This document shows positions 35,382 to 49,018 of a DNA stretch of 64,000 nt, piece by piece (the first letter of the stretch is position 1; every line of letters begins with the position of its first letter). The DNA is from Ashinkailepas kermadecensis. Lineage: Eukaryota; Arthropoda; Thecostraca; Neolepadidae. Both the position numbers and the translations under genes were made by a program. The notes beneath the pieces were generated by a model, which worked only from the letters and a program-made list of their open reading frames with translations, had not been told where the DNA came from and made no database searches. The stretch is taken from NCBI GenBank assembly GCA_034440615.1, contig JAOTOM010004125.1, positions 124,001-188,000 on the forward strand, written 5' to 3'.

Positions 35382-37222
35382 AGTACGAGAGTCTACGCGC
35401 CCATATAAGCGTTTACCGGCCATTACCGAATACTGAATCGAAGTCCTACCAATGAAGTTTTGATATGCCCGAATTCCGGAGACTTTAGTTTTGTGGAAGA
35501 AATCCAGGCTCCCATTGCAAATTCCGCCCCCTCCTTAGACAGTTCCTGGCCACACTCCTGGCGCCTGACGGTGTTTGACTCTGGCACAAGACAGCTAACT
35601 GGTGGTGCTCCTTGCCTCCGGCCACGGTAACACACACCTTGGTGACCTGCATTGCGGACTCGGTGGCGTGCAGGTGTAACCTGGGTACGCACCGACGTTC
35701 AGTGGGTGTGCTATCAGCTTCAGTGGGTGTGTTTTGAGCTGACTGATATCGTCCTCCGTCAGCTGCTGGGTAAGCGGAGGCTCGGTTATGGCTACAGTGA
35801 ACTGGTCGAATACCTCATGTTGAGCAGTCTGGCAGCCAGCATAAACCATTTGAAGATGACAATGAGGAAGTGTTACTCAAATGCTTGGCCGTTTGTTTTT
35901 GTCAGCTGCGATTTTCTTGCTCTCGGCTGGTTTTCAGTCTCGACGTTCTTCACGATATTCAGCAGATTGTTCATGCGGTTTTCATTCATCGGCAGCATAC
36001 CAAGTCGCATTGTTACGGGTTGACACGAGGAAAAAATGTTCGGTTTTCCTTCTGGTATTTGTGCCGGACGTGATGTAGGAGGAACCCCGCACCTGCCCTT
36101 CCTGATAGATCGTGAGCTATACAGCACAGCCGCACTGTCACACTCATTCCCGTATATCAGCAAAGATTATGTGCTGACATACAGCTCGACGGGAACAGAT
36201 GTTACTTCAGCAGACCACTGTCGGCCCGCTTTACTCGCCGAAAATTTCTCCTTTGGGCTGGTGCAAATCCACAAATTTCTTGTTGGAACTAGTTTATTTT
36301 TTCGTTATGGGAGGGGCTCCCACACTGTAGCTGCGCCTCTGTTAACAGCGGGAACCGGTGCTTGCGTCATCGCAGGCGCAGGACGGCGGGCGAGCAGTGT
36401 CGAGTGTTGGCCAGCCGAGGCGGCATAGCAAGCTCGCGCTGTATCCGCCTCCTCCAGCCGCCAGGAGAGGCGGCAAACAGCCAACTTGTATGGTGTGCGG
36501 TGCGCGATGCGCTGTGAATATGTAGGAAGACATTATCGCATATGCTTCAATGTTGTGTTGCTAGACTTCAGCATGCATCTTTCATCGCAATGCTGCTTCA
36601 TATGCATTTTCTTTCCACTGCCGGGCAACATGCAGCATTCACTTCCCGCAAACTGGGAAATTGCGTGTTTCGCCGCTCATGAAGGTAAAATACGACATAA
36701 TAATGGCACGATTGTGATCCAGAAGACGGTCTGAGTTGAATGGCACGGGCAAGCCCTAGTTACCCTTCCTTTGATTAAATCCAGGCTATCTTTTTCCGGA
36801 GCATGGTAGCGCCAACGTCGCTCAGTCCAATCTGTCTTTTGCCTTGCCCAATACTTTTTTTTAGTAAAAAGCTTTTATAGTATTTTTCGTTGAAATGCCA
36901 CTTTTCAACAACCAATGCACAAAGTCGTGGCCCAGTCAATTTGCGCCATTCAAGGGGACACACTCTAAGACGCCGTGATCGTGTTATGTCCATGCTTTGA
37001 CAGTGTCTATGGATATGCTATAGTTTTATTTGTATACATGATTGGAATCTTGTGCATGTGCTATAGCTACGTGGTGTGTATGCCACAGATAGGCATTGCA
37101 TGGAGCTCTGCAGTCAGCCGGCGACGTGGGCCGACTTTCGCCTTGGCCGGCTCCGTGGCCGGTGCCGAGGTCCATGGCCCGGGGTCTGGGGCCGGGCTCG
37201 TGGCCGCTGCTCCCGGGCCACG
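35382..37222. other. Intergenic; no gene recognised
   Basis: CAGTGGGTGTG is repeated at about 35700 and 35721. A 130-codon plus frame at 36036-36428 shows no known domain. Confidence 0.45.
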
Positions 37223-37316
37223 AGGCGCCGCCGCCGCCCCTGCGTGTGACCTGTGTGCGCCTCTGTCATGCAGGCGCCGCCGCCGCCCCTGCGTGTGGCC
37301 TGTGTGCGCCTCTGCC
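37223..37316. repeat. 49-bp tandem duplication, GC-rich
   Basis: AGGCGCCGCCGCCGCCCCTG begins at 37223 and 37272. Each copy is followed by CGTGTG-CCTGTGTGCGCC. Confidence 0.88.
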
Positions 37317-37532
37317 GGCGGCGGCCGCCCGGCGTGCGTGGGGCCAGCGAGGAGGGGCAGAGGCGCGGAAGGTGCGTGTAGCAGGACGAGTATCGGTACG
37401 TAATCACCAGTAGCATGACGAATGTGAGGAGCACGTGGGCAGCCGTCAATACAAGAAGCATGGCCTTCAGATCGCTATGGGCAGGGCACGAACTGAACAG
37501 CTAACAACTTTTGGGCATGCGAATGATTGGCG

Positions 37533-37662
37533 ATTGCCCATGGATGACCCATGGCTGGCTCATGGCTGGCCCATGGCCCATGGCTGTCGATGGCCCATGG
37601 CTGGCCCATGGCTGGCAGTGGTCCATGGATGGCCCATGGATGGCCCATGGATGGCCCATGGA
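37533..37662. repeat. CCATGG-based tandem repeat
   Basis: Units of about 10-11 bp are built from GCCCATGG and CTGGCCCATGG. Nearly every unit holds the palindrome CCATGG. Confidence 0.9.
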
Positions 37663-39188
37663 AATCCACACTTCGTTGATGTTCAAAACTATATCCACAC
37701 ATTCAATACTCATGCATCGAATTCCGTTGAGCCAAATAAATTGCTCGATCGGTGGATGAGAGCGCAAGGTGGCAGGTAAGCGACCTCGTCAATCAATGAC
37801 TCGTGGCAAACGCACCAGCCAATGCATAGCAAAGCCAAAGCCTCAACATAAAGGTCGACGATCTGTTAGTCAGCTGAGCTATTCATTGGCACCAAAGTAT
37901 CGTATTATGGGTCGGCTGATCAATTCCTAGGTCTGCTCAAACACAGACACGCTTCTGAAAAACTAGAATCAACAGCCGTAATCCGGCTCAAAGTTTATTT
38001 AAATTATGAGCCTTATTTAGTCTGCCTTCGCTGGCACAGCAAAATATGCCATTGCAATCAGCCCACACACGTTGGATTTATCTCGCCGGCGATGTTTGTG
38101 GTGGATGCCAGATTCCCAAGCGGTTTTCTCGCGACCATCGGAAAACAGCGGGCATATCAGCAGAAAATACAATGTAGAAGTTGTGGTTTTGGTGACCTCA
38201 CCATAGACCTCAGTACAAAGTACATTCCAGTATTGACCTTAATATAAAATTGCTCTCGGTGCTGGCTTCAGTACAAAATTGCTTTACTTAAATAAACTAT
38301 GGCCGGAACTTAGACTCTATGTATTCTTCAAGCCTTCTACAGACCGATCTTTCAGGGTCGGCATACTTTCCTGTGATACTTGTAACTTTTGGAGATGCTG
38401 GAAGAGAGTGGGGGCGTGGCGAATGACCCCACCCACGGAATAACGAACGTGGAGCGGGAGGTCGTCGAAGCGCAGGCCAAGGTATCACCTCTCAAAGTCG
38501 GAGTTGGCGACTGTTTTGGCCTGGCGTTGCACGTCCGCAATGCGGCTGAGGACGGGTTTTTGTGGCACGTGAGCCAAGCTTGGCGACGATTATTGTACAG
38601 TGCAAACCCGTGACTTGGATTAAATAGGTATACGTCAAACCAGTTCAAACGAGCCAACATTCCGCAACATTGCCAGCTTTGCTAATTTGACCTCAACGAA
38701 CCGCATCACAGTCAACGTTATGGTGGAGATCTGTTTGAATCCCTTCCCATCGTGAAACATTTTGGGTCGCTTTCCGCTGCATATGCTGAAAGGCAAAATG
38801 AAAAAGGAGACTCGCTGAGATGTTGTGCAATCGCTACCAGCGCCTGTCGGCGCAAAGCGTATGAACAGCACCGGCTACGTTTCGCATGTTTCGCATGTTT
38901 CAACAAACAATATATGGGCCTGAAAACCGAGGGAAATGCCCACGCAGCAGATTAACCAGAGCCATTTCTGGACGGTAATTTTCCGGTTCGCGACGATGGC
39001 AGGCACGCTGGTCAGACGTCAATTTGTGCTGCCGGACCACCAGGACAGGCGGCGGCGGCGCGATGTGCGCGCAGACGGGGCCGCGCAGCGCCGCACTGCG
39101 CCACATTTGTCCGCCAGCTGCGCGCCGCCGACTCGACGCGGCGCCTCGCGCTCGCGAGAGTGTCGGCGCCGACGCTGTGGGGGCGGCG
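37663..39188. other. Intergenic; no gene recognised
   Basis: Weak repeats of AGTACAAA-T and GACCTTAATATAAAATTGCT at about 38200-38290. Short open frames only. Confidence 0.45.
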
Positions 39189-39505
39189 GTCGGTGCGACA
39201 GTCGGCACGGTGCGTGTACACACACGAGCGGCCACCGCTCACCCGGCGGCCGTCGCTGTAGGCGGCGGTCGGTGCGACAGTCGGCACGGTGCGTGTACAC
39301 ACACGAGCGGCCACCGCTCACCCGGCGGCCGTCGCTGTAGGCGGCGGTCGGTGCGACAGTCGGCACGGTGCGTGTACACACACGGGCGCCCACCGCTCGC
39401 CCGGCGGCCGTCGCTGTGGGCGGCGGTCGGTGCGACAGTCGGCACGGTGCGTGTACACACACGGGCGGGCGGCCACCGCTCGCCCGGCGGCCGACGCTGC
39501 TCGGT
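39189..39505. repeat. 79-bp minisatellite, 4 copies
   Basis: GTCGGTGCGACAGTCGGCAC begins at 39189, 39268, 39347 and 39426. Each copy holds GTGCGTGTACACACACG. The array is GC-rich and open in several frames by composition. Confidence 0.93.
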
Positions 39506-40544
39506 ACTGATCTGTTTTCGCGCAATGCGCAATCTCGGCCGTGATCGGCGGTCGTCCGCCATGGTTCGCAGACGCCGACTGCGAGTGCCACTGGCACCGG
39601 CACTGACCTGTACGGCCTCGTGTGTGGCGCGCCGGTGTCGACTGACCGCCGTGGGCGGGCGCAGACGATGCGCCGGTACCAGCGACGCCGGCGTCTCTCG
39701 TAGTCCCCGGACTGGCGAGTCGCCGCATGACCTGACGAGGCGACACCAGGGTTTATGTGTCCGCTCGGGATTACACTCGCGTGAACATAATACAGGCCCA
39801 AATCCCGGCTTGCATAATCGGAGTCCAAATGTACGCATGCAAGGTGGCATCGTGCAGCTTAGATCCTTGTCTTATGGTCAGATCTCTTTCAAATTCAAGT
39901 TGTACGTCGAATCTAGGGGTTCAAATTACGATGTGATTGATGCGACATGCGCCTGCAAGCACCGCATGTATGATATTATCATTTATGAATGGGTATGTGA
40001 GCCGAACTGATCGCGTATGCTATCATTGACATCAACACATTATTCCTGCGAGGGTGGCATTTCCACTTCAGATTCAAGCTTAAGTAATGCAATCTTCCGG
40101 CCAAAATGCCACCGTGGATTCTCATACCTCACGATGTTAGTGAGGCGGCGTTGTCGGTTCGTCTTACAACCAGGATAAAGCGCCCATAGAGGCGCTGAAC
40201 GAGTGAGGTAGAAGCGCAATTAAGTCGAATATCCTTGTACGTTGGCCAAAGGCACATTGCCTCGGCTGTTTCTGCTGCCAAGCGGCTGCAAGCATGTGTG
40301 CAAAGCTAAAATGATTTCGAATGCGATGCATTCACTAAGTTGAATTACTAAAAACAGGAATAAAGAGCGTCATTCCTCCATGCCCTTGCACTCGGAATCA
40401 CGGAAGGCAAACCAAAGGCTTTGCCAATTCACAACCTGGGGCGGATGGCTAGTGCCGGCTGCGGTGCGGGGTCCATGGTTATCTGCCGGCGCGCGGGGGT
40501 GACGCCGCAGACACTTCCACTCGAACAAAGATTGCGAGTGCTTC
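39506..40544. other. Intergenic; no gene recognised
   Basis: GC-rich to about 39750, then AT-richer. No protein motif was found. Confidence 0.45.
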
Positions 40545-40960
40545 AGGAGAAATATTGGGATGACAGTTGGTAAATATCCAGCTGAAAAGAACACATCGGG
40601 CTCTGAGTGGGAACATTAGAACTTGAAACGCTGCATTAAACCGTGGAACACTAAAAGTTGGCCGCCAGCGGAAAAGCCGCCGCGAACTTCTTTCTTTGAG
40701 CAAATATGATGCACACTTAATGAAAACTATTGGGATAATAATCAGCAAAAAGCAAAAGTAAAAGAACCGATCTGACTCTGAGTGAAAACATTAGATCGCG
40801 AAACGTTGTAACAGAAAACGTTGTTACTGGCTTCAAAAGCGTCACGGTCGGGCCAGACAGCTCAGGCGAACTTTCGCATACAAATCAAAACTAATGATAA
40901 TATCTGACACTGAGTGAGAAATTAGAACATGGAGCGCTGCAAGAAAACAGTTATTGTCGG
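40545..40960. repeat. Degenerate long tandem repeat, 3 copies
   Basis: A core like CTGAC-CTGAGTG-AAACATTAGAAC followed by A-CGCTGCA recurs with cores at 40601, 40776 and 40909. Flanking blocks (GGGATRAYA, GGCGAACTT) also recur. Unit length varies from about 133 to 175 bp. Confidence 0.65.
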
Positions 40961-41863
40961 GCCGAGTCGAATCGTTCGGGTTTCACCCTCGCTCGAAGTA
41001 GCGCATCACTGCTGGATGGCTGTTAAAACTGGATTAAATGTTAACTCTCGTGATCTGGGAAGGGACAACCATATACAAGGGGCTCACACGCAATCACCAG
41101 GAAACGTTCCACGGCAGCACACCACCGCTCAGGCTTGTCACTAGGCCTGGCTACACTTAGCAATCACGTCCACTAGTATCTTAGTAGACGTAGTACCGCT
41201 ACAGGCGGCACTTACACCATTGCGGAATTCTTTTGACCATATTGTGCGAAAATCCCCCAGACATTTAGACACCAACATCAAAACCAACACCTACACCAGC
41301 GCCGAGCCACCCGTACTAAGCACAGCGAGAGTGTCAATACCGGTGTCGGTGTCAGCGCCAGCACCAACAATGAAGCAGCATTACTGCGGCGGTCTGTTTT
41401 CTGGTGCTTCACCACTACATACCATAGCGCATGCTCCACCTGCTCTCACCTCTCGCAAGCACTGCGCTCGTGCTTAGGCTGCGCCTGCTGTTAATCATGT
41501 TTGAGTCAGCCGACAGCCCACTATGAGGCACGCTTCGTGCGCTACGTCACAGCCATTGTCGGTCAGTTGTTTGCAGATTAATTATCTTTGATTGCCACAC
41601 CCAGTGGAGGACCTCCGACCAATGTGCGAAGGTGAGGACGGAGGGGAGGGTGAAATTTCACGGTCACTAATTCTTCCGAAAATAATACAATTGCTGACAA
41701 GAGAGCTGTAGGGTGAATGGGAACTGAATGTAACTGCCTAAGGCCAGATAGGTCAGGATTTGCAAAATTTATCGAGATCATGGTGCGAAAAATAAATACT
41801 TTACACGATTTTATCTGGCTTCCATTGGCGCGTTAGCATCATATCGGCTTGCGCCACCCAGTA
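40961..41863. other. Intergenic; no gene recognised
   Basis: Nothing was recognised, apart from an AC-rich imperfect repeat (ACACCAACATCAAAACCAAC) at about 41268-41300. Confidence 0.4.
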
Positions 41864-42062
41864 GTTACAGTAGCTCAGTCGGTAGGGCGTTGGACTCTTG
41901 ATTGGTCTTGGAACCAACTATCTTGGAGCAAGATCGGTGGATTCGATCACCACAACCGGCGTGATTGCTGAGTCCACTCGGAACAAATCCACATGAGAGT
42001 TTGGCGACGCTGTGTGACCTAGTAGCTGAATTCGTTGTAAAATAAAAGAACCTTCGTTCTTT
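41864..42062 (+). repeat. tRNA-derived SINE
   Basis: The head has a Pol III A box TAGCTCAGTCGG (41871-41882) and a B-box-like GGATTCGATCA (41939-41949). The boxes are farther apart than in a true tRNA, so this is not a tRNA gene. It is followed by an unrelated body (GTGATTGCTGAGTCCACTCG...) and a tail with AAAATAAAAGAA and TTCGTTCTTT. This head-body-tail plan is typical of tRNA SINEs. Only one copy is obvious in the window. Confidence 0.65.
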
Positions 42063-42069
42063 GGGTAGC

Positions 42070-42238
42070 GCCAGCCAGCCTGTTGCGGGTAGCGTGCCCT
42101 AGCCGCCGAGGACTACCATCAGTGTCAGCCAGCTAGTCGCCGATAGCGTGCCCTAGCCGCCGAGGGCTACCGTCAGTGTCAGCCAGCTGGTCACCGGAAG
42201 CGTGCCCAGCCACCGACTGCCACCATCAGTCAGCCTGG
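42070..42238. repeat. 54-bp minisatellite, 3 copies
   Basis: TAGCGTGCCCTAGCCGCCGA at 42090 and 42144, with a diverged third copy at 42198. A partial lead-in abuts the SINE tail. Confidence 0.9.
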
Positions 42239-42360
42239 CGCTGACGCTTGTGGAGCAATGATGCTTGATGGAGCGGTGTCATCTACTTTTTGCGCGCGCA
42301 GAATATTCGATCCGACTAGTTCCCTACTGTGGTGGTGTATTATGGTAGGAGTTTCGGTAC

Positions 42361-42672
42361 GTGGGGCGAGGTCAGACAGTGCCGAAGGGTGGAGGTGATG
42401 TCAGACAGTGCCGAACGGTGGAAACGAGGTCAGATTGTTCAGATGGGTGGAGGCGAAGTCAGATAGTGCCGAGGGGTGGAGGCGAGGTCAGACATTTACG
42501 GTGGATAGTCAGACATAGGTCAGACCGTTCCGGGGGGTGGAGGCGAGGTCCGATATTTAGAATGGACAAAGGCGAGGTCAGACCTTCGGTGGGTGGAAGC
42601 TAGGTCAGACAGTTCCGGGGATGGAGGCGGGGCCAGCCAGTTAGAGAGGGTGAAGGTGAGGTCGAACCGCCC
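42361..42672. repeat. 29-bp minisatellite, about 10 copies
   Basis: The unit GAGGTCAGACAGTGCCGAAG plus GGTGGAGGC has substitutions and small indels between copies. Confidence 0.88.
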
Positions 42673-45600
42673 GACACAAAATGGTAAACACTATTCGTGT
42701 TATATTTAAAAAGCGTCGGTCAGATCACGGTTTAGAAGCAGGAAAGCAGTTAAATTGGCTACCATATGATTACATCCAGATTAGACCACAGGAAAAGCAG
42801 CAAACATGATCCAGATCTGCCACGACTATTAACCTCAAGTCCTTGATTGCGTTACATGAAGATGGATCCGAGCGCAATACGCGTGTAGCTGTCGTGCATC
42901 TGTCAACTGTACCGCGACCTAAACCGGAAGTCACTAATTAAGCTGCACCCGAGCGCCATTCCAAGACTTGGAAGGCCTTAAGAATTTACGCTCGTAACAA
43001 TGCCAGCAGGTTCCGGAAATGCACCAATGACCGCTTGACGTAACGATCACTGATCTTTGATGACGCCTTTGATCTGATTTTCATATTCATACAGCAGTTG
43101 CTTATTGCCCTTTTGCAGTGCAGCGAGGGCATGTTTGTTTGTGTGTGTGTGTGTGTTTTACAATGCTTTGGCTGCTATGTCTTGATGTCTAAAAGAGCGT
43201 CACTTGTGCAAGAGTGAGAATATTAACCTATTGAGAACGACAGTGGATCCGGCACCTTGGCCTTTCCTTCCCGTGAAATATGTGAACTCGCAAGGTATGG
43301 ATATTGAAAATAAATAAAAATGGTGCAATTATAGTTAAGCTTAAGTGACATCTTTCCATGCAGCGACTATGAGTTAATGTTAAAGTTCCAAAAGGGGAAG
43401 TCATAGACGCCGCACCCCTCTGTTCCTCTGTCCATATTCCTGGGTACCGTAAGAAAAACGATGATACTGATAAAGTAATCCAAAGTTTATAAGACAATGG
43501 GTTGTTAATTTTGAGCTAAGCTCTCATGGGTCAGAAGAGATCAGCATCACATTTTCACAGTGTGAATCCCAAAAGCATGGGCTACTGTCCAACAGCGACC
43601 AGAACAAATAGTTCGTGCTTTTCCCGCCCTATGTACCTTATAGCCCGATGTATCTGTACCAACGTTTTACAAATATTCAGAATTACACTGGCATATACCA
43701 TCCATATCAATGCATAGCAGGACAAACATCGAAAATGTACTCCATCCGCACTTCACAGGGTGTTTCTGGAGCTGCTATTGAGCCCTTTATTCGGCGTGGA
43801 TGCTCCCTGCACGTCGAGAAATGCTGACGCGTCGACTGTACCGCTGAGTGCAGCTGGCCGGCACAGCCTACCATCCCCATGTCTGACACGCATTATCGCT
43901 CTGACAATGTAACACCCACAGTGCACACGCTTAACCCAACCCAACACGCAACGGAACGGATTTACGCAATTTTCAAGTGCTGCTTTTTGAGATCGTCGAG
44001 AATTGATTATCCGCTGAACACTGATTAATCAAGCCAACTTCTAACCCACTCCAGTGCCGATGGCAACCGCTCACCCGAACACTCGGATCAGTGCCCTGTG
44101 GCGACAACTTTAGATAGTTACCAGCCGATCAGAAGCGGTCAGCTTGACTCAGATTGCCGGGCTCGTATCTCGCAGGAATGACGCCATCCCACGTCAGCAG
44201 AGTGAAGCGAGAATATGGCTGACTGGGCGACCGAACAGCGTGACGAGTCGGCATCGCCGAAACCGTCCCGGCACAAAGATAACACTGCCAGCCCTCCGAT
44301 CCACATCAAGGCGGGGCTGTGTGCTGACAGCGGCTGAAAATGCACGCGCAACATTGCCTTTGTGCTGTATCGATCGCGCACGTCAGGCTTCAATGGCACA
44401 GGGGTTTCGTTTTTGTGAAAATTTAAGGGGCAATGAGGGAGTAAAGCGCGGATTGCTAATTCTGCTGCAATCAGCCAAATGAGTCAAATGCGCTTCGATG
44501 CATACTTGCATGAGCCAATTCAAGGTGCTGCAATATCCGTACCAGGTCGATATTTCCATCAGCTATCCAATCCGTTGACAAAATGTAATACAATTATAGT
44601 CTGATTGGTTACTGTAATAAACAGCTTTGGCATCAATTACCATGATTTTTCTGTGTCTCAATTTCCCGCTTAGTTTCGGCTTATTTTAGCTAACAAGATA
44701 AGACAACACATTACGTTGACAAGCTAGGCAAAATGGATATTACAATTTCCATCAGCAGCAGCATAGTTTACAGAAGCATAACATGGTCACGCCATGGTAC
44801 CCTGGTTGTGGGTGAAATTGCGCCTTAGATTCCCTCCTACCGTGCAATGCTCCAAAATGCATTGCTTAATTGAACATATCTGAACGGGCCGTTCCGCATG
44901 CAAGACGATATCACAATTTGTATTTGGAACAATATAGTTCAAGTTGAAATTTCCCCACCCCACCCCACCTTCACGCTTTTCGTTGCTGGAATGTTTCTTG
45001 GATGCTTTTTACTTTATTTGAAAACACTGCATGGTTTCTACTGCTCTAACGATGAGTTGGAAGCATACAGAGTTCCAGGTGGTGTGCAATTTGGAAAGAA
45101 GGCAGTTGTTGCCGGAGAGGGTTAAACTCGAGCAAGTCTACTCCTGTGCTACTCCTGAGAATGAAAAGAAAAGTTCACCTGCCTGATCCGGTCCGACCGT
45201 CGCGCCTTTGAAACATAAATAACTTATTTTTGTGTTACAGTGCATTTAAACACGCTATAACTTGTTCACTCTCTGTCAGATGCGATCTCTTAATTTGGAT
45301 CATTACCAAGTTTAATTCCAACATAATTCACGAACTCCTTTTAACTTTCGCTCAAAGAAAGAGTCTCGCGGCGGCATTTCCGCTTGCCGGCAACTTTCGA
45401 GCAATCCTTGCTTGGAAATGTTGGGTGGGTTTCAACAATCTCCCCACTCCCAGCAGTCGGGAAGGTGGCAAGGTGCCTTGCACAGACGAGGGCTAAAATT
45501 AACTCAGAAGTGAGTGCAGCTGCCACCCTGTTCGCTGTTCCTTCGTGATTGCCACCAACACACAAATTCTGATGGAACCTGGAAAAGAACAGAACACGGT

Positions 45601-47765
45601 ATTATGAGTGGCTGATAAATCGTTCTCTTTTTATCATTAATACAAGAAAAGAATCCCACCAATTCTTTATCTCCTTTTAGATTCAATGTCAGCCAGCAGC
45701 GTTGGAGGTAAAATTTATCGGTGCAATGAAAGTGATGAAAGCGACCCTAAATGAAGTTAAGCGTTATGCCGAAAATTTCGAACAATAATTTCGTTGTTCC
45801 CCTGTTTCGAAATTGTATTGAACCGCTTATCAGATATCACTGTCACTCACCGGGTCCGATCGCATCACCAGTCTCTTGCCCAAGCTGTACCCGTCAGTGT
45901 TCTGGTCAAACCTGTTTCAATTAGAACCGACCTTCTGACAGGGTTTCACGTTCCGTTCCCTGGTGCGGATTCTGCGCCTTGTCCAGCCTGATCAATTTCC
46001 TGCTCTGATTTTAGAGATGACATCCTGGCGCGACCTTTCCACCGACTGTGTGGTGTCTGACAGGCACGAAGGGGTTATTTCCGCGGATCTGGCAGCCCTG
46101 GTGCGCGGCAGGGAGGCATTCTCGTGTGGGGCGCGATCGCACGGAGACAGGCTCAAGTTAGTCCATTGTCGAATGCCATCCCGTTAATGCAGGGACCCGT
46201 GTCGGACCCGCGTGTGTGCAAGACGAGACTGACATCCACACATCTTACACCAACCATCTGGTCCTGTTGTACTGCCAGTCCCAGAATGCTGGTCTTAACA
46301 TTGTTTAATATATATATATATATACATAGCTACTCACTAATTGATCTAAAGACTGTTTCTGATACAAATGGAACAACATAGGATGCCTCAACGACATCGA
46401 CTTTTTCACCTAGTAAAAAGCCGATGTAAGATTTGCAGACACTAAGCAACAGTAATCGTTGTACTCGCCATCATAATCTACCTCGATAAGCAGCCGTATC
46501 AAGATCTTATTAATGAAAAGCACATTTAAATGTGTCAGGAAATATAGTCAAATTAAAATTGAACAAGAGCTCCCTTTTCAAACCCGGTATGGTAACCGCT
46601 GAACAGGTTCACCTCAGTGAACTTTCAATCGTGACATGATTGCCAAATCAGCTAAGCTTTCGGAAACCCGAAGTGAGGAAGATACGATTGATTATGTCAT
46701 GCATGGCCAGCTTCTGACCAAATGCTGGCGATACCCTGAAGGCAGAACCGACTACTTCAGCGCGTTCATAGCTACGGTGAGACGAATTTCGCAGATACCA
46801 GAAAATTCTCTGTAGCACCTCTTCGTGCGTCGTATTGCAGTTTTGCATATCAACGATGACTTAAACATTTGATGAATGCGAGCCGAATGTCGCATGGAGG
46901 GAGGGGGGGTCAACAAGGAACAAGGAGGACCGCACCGACTATCAAGGAAAGAAGCACTTGCAGTGTCAAAAGGGCCCCAACACACAATAAGCAGCGAAAC
47001 GATATGACGGTGCCGATTCCCCTACTTTTCGGTCGGTTATTTGAGTTTTAGAGCGCATCTTTATGCTTGCTCATTTAGCTCGCCCACTTTTCACCAGCGT
47101 CCCACCATCAGCGGTGTTGACGGACGAGCGCACACAGTGGCCAGCGACGACAGGGTGGCCAGACTCCAGTCAATCGGAGCAACGCCGACAGGCGGCCGGA
47201 TGGACCGGCACCGGCGGACACACACAGAGAACACAGACCAGCCCCGAAGGGTCGGCGGAGCGGCGCCTCTGCCGGCGTGACGCGGCGTCGCGCTGAAGGA
47301 CGCTGCTCTCAGCCGGCGGTCGGCGGACGGAGCTCACGGCGCCGACACCAGCCAGTCTGCCGCCGGCCGCAGCGGACAGCACCGGCGCCACAACACGCCG
47401 GCGGCTCCCAGTCCCAGGCAGCGCGACCGACCGGGGTCGCAGAGCAGGTCGAACACGCCCTCTATGGCGACATAATCCGGTTAGGCGGACCGCGCACAGC
47501 TTCGCCTCGCGACACAAGTATCGTATAAAGTTTATTGTGATTGGCGCCGGCTGAGGAGCTCCCGGCTGTGTAGTTCGGCGGAAATGTGCCGGCAGAACTG
47601 GTTGTGCGAGAAACAGAGCTAATCACAGCTGCCGTGGCTGGTCCACTGATTTGTTTGCACGTTTATTCGCGTCGTGTGTCGCAGTGCAGAACCGACGCCG
47701 ACCTGCACGGCGAATGCGACGACTGAGCGCCGGAGGCGACGTTTGCTCCGTTTGGCAACGAGCGG
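42673..47765. other. Long intergenic stretch; no gene recognised
   Basis: Both strands were read. (TG)n at about 43139-43156 and (TA)n at about 46308-46324 are the only simple repeats of note. 47100-47560 is GC-rich with open frames on both strands and no recognisable domain. CCAAAATGCATTG at about 44853 also occurs in the dispersed repeat at 55349 but too little else matches to call a copy. Confidence 0.5.
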
Positions 47766-48042
47766 CGTGGCTGAGTAGTGAGCAGCTGCCCAGCTGGGTG
47801 GCAATCCCCGAGCTGCTGAGAAGTGAGCAGCTGTCCGGCTGGGTGGCAATCCCCGAGCTGCTGAGCAGCAAGCAGCCGCCTGGCTGTGCGCCGTCTGGGT
47901 GGCAATCCCCGAGCTGCTGAGTAGTGAGCAGCTGTCCGGCTGGGTGATAATCACCGAGCTGCTGAGTAGTCAGCAGCTGCCCGGCTGGGTGGCAATCTCC
48001 GAGCTGCTGAGCAGCGAGCAGCAGCCCGGCTGTGCGCCGTCT
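47766..48042. repeat. 45-bp minisatellite, about 6 copies
   Basis: The unit is GCTGAGTAGTGAGCAGCTGT plus CCGGCTGGGTGGCAATCCCC and GAGCT. Two copies contain the longer CTGGCTGTGCGCCGTCTGG variant, suggesting a two-unit higher-order step. Confidence 0.9.
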
Positions 48043-49018
48043 GGCCGGCAGTCGGGAGCGTCGAACGCCGGCCGAGACTGGCCCGGTTCCGGCGGCGTAA
48101 ACACGCAGACGGCCGAATCTCATTTGCTGGACGGCGTCGCTGCGAGCCCCGGAGTCGGCCGCCCGACATGGTGGCCCGCGCCCGAGCCAGCCGCCGGCCA
48201 AATTCCCAGAAATGGCTCACCGAGTGATGCCTCGGCGCATCGGCAGGGTGCCCGCCATAAAGGCCAGGCACATCGCCGCCACTGTGATGTATTAAAGTGT
48301 TGGGTCGTGACGTGAAACATGTGCCCGCTGGGCATATGCATTAGGTACATCCACACAGTCATCGCACTCTGCGTTGTTTATCCCTCGAGATGTGTAATTT
48401 ATATGCGGGTCACTTCTTCATAAACGCTCCCCATCCCACTCACAGCCAACAATCACTCTTCGTTAACACGCGGACCGAGGGAGAGAGCTGCAATTCGCCC
48501 ACGCGTCTGTTTACCCGATAAATGTTGTAGAAAACGGCGCTACGCGCTCAGTTTTTTTTGCGGTGGCTCCCAGAGGAATCTACATAATTGCACGTCGTGT
48601 GGAGCAGCAACATTTTTCGTTAGCTCAGCCGGCGCTTCATTTAGGTGGCGGCCTTCACAGTTAACATGGACGATTCGCGTCGGACCGACGCCGTAGCTTA
48701 GCGATGCAGTTGCCTTATTCACTTGTATGTTTACTATCCATACAGAACTCACGTCAAATGATATATGTGACGTAAGAAGTCATGTGACATCGCTGACGTA
48801 ATGCGTCGCCAAACCGGCTCGAGACTGGCACAGTCCGAGTTTGGCCAATCTTAGTCCATTGGACATCGGTTGACCTAAAGCGACTCTGTGCCCAGAACCT
48901 TTCTGACATGCGTTGGTGTTTGCCTTGGCTTGCTCTCATCTACTCTGGAAGGTTTGTGCCACTAACTCTCTAGGTTTCCGAGACCTTAGCGCGCGGTGGG
49001 CGTGGTCTAAATCCTCCA
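48043..49018. other. Intergenic; no gene recognised
   Basis: GC-rich at first, then mixed. No motif was recognised. Confidence 0.4.

Noticed and set aside
41864..41960. A functional tRNA gene
   Set aside because: Spacing between A and B boxes is too long, the acceptor and T stems do not pair properly, and an unrelated body follows. SINE is the better reading.
46120..46190. ILVWGAIARR, similar to the VMVWGAI block of Tc1/mariner transposases
   Set aside because: Flanking sequence shows no other transposase motif, no DDE residues and no inverted ends.
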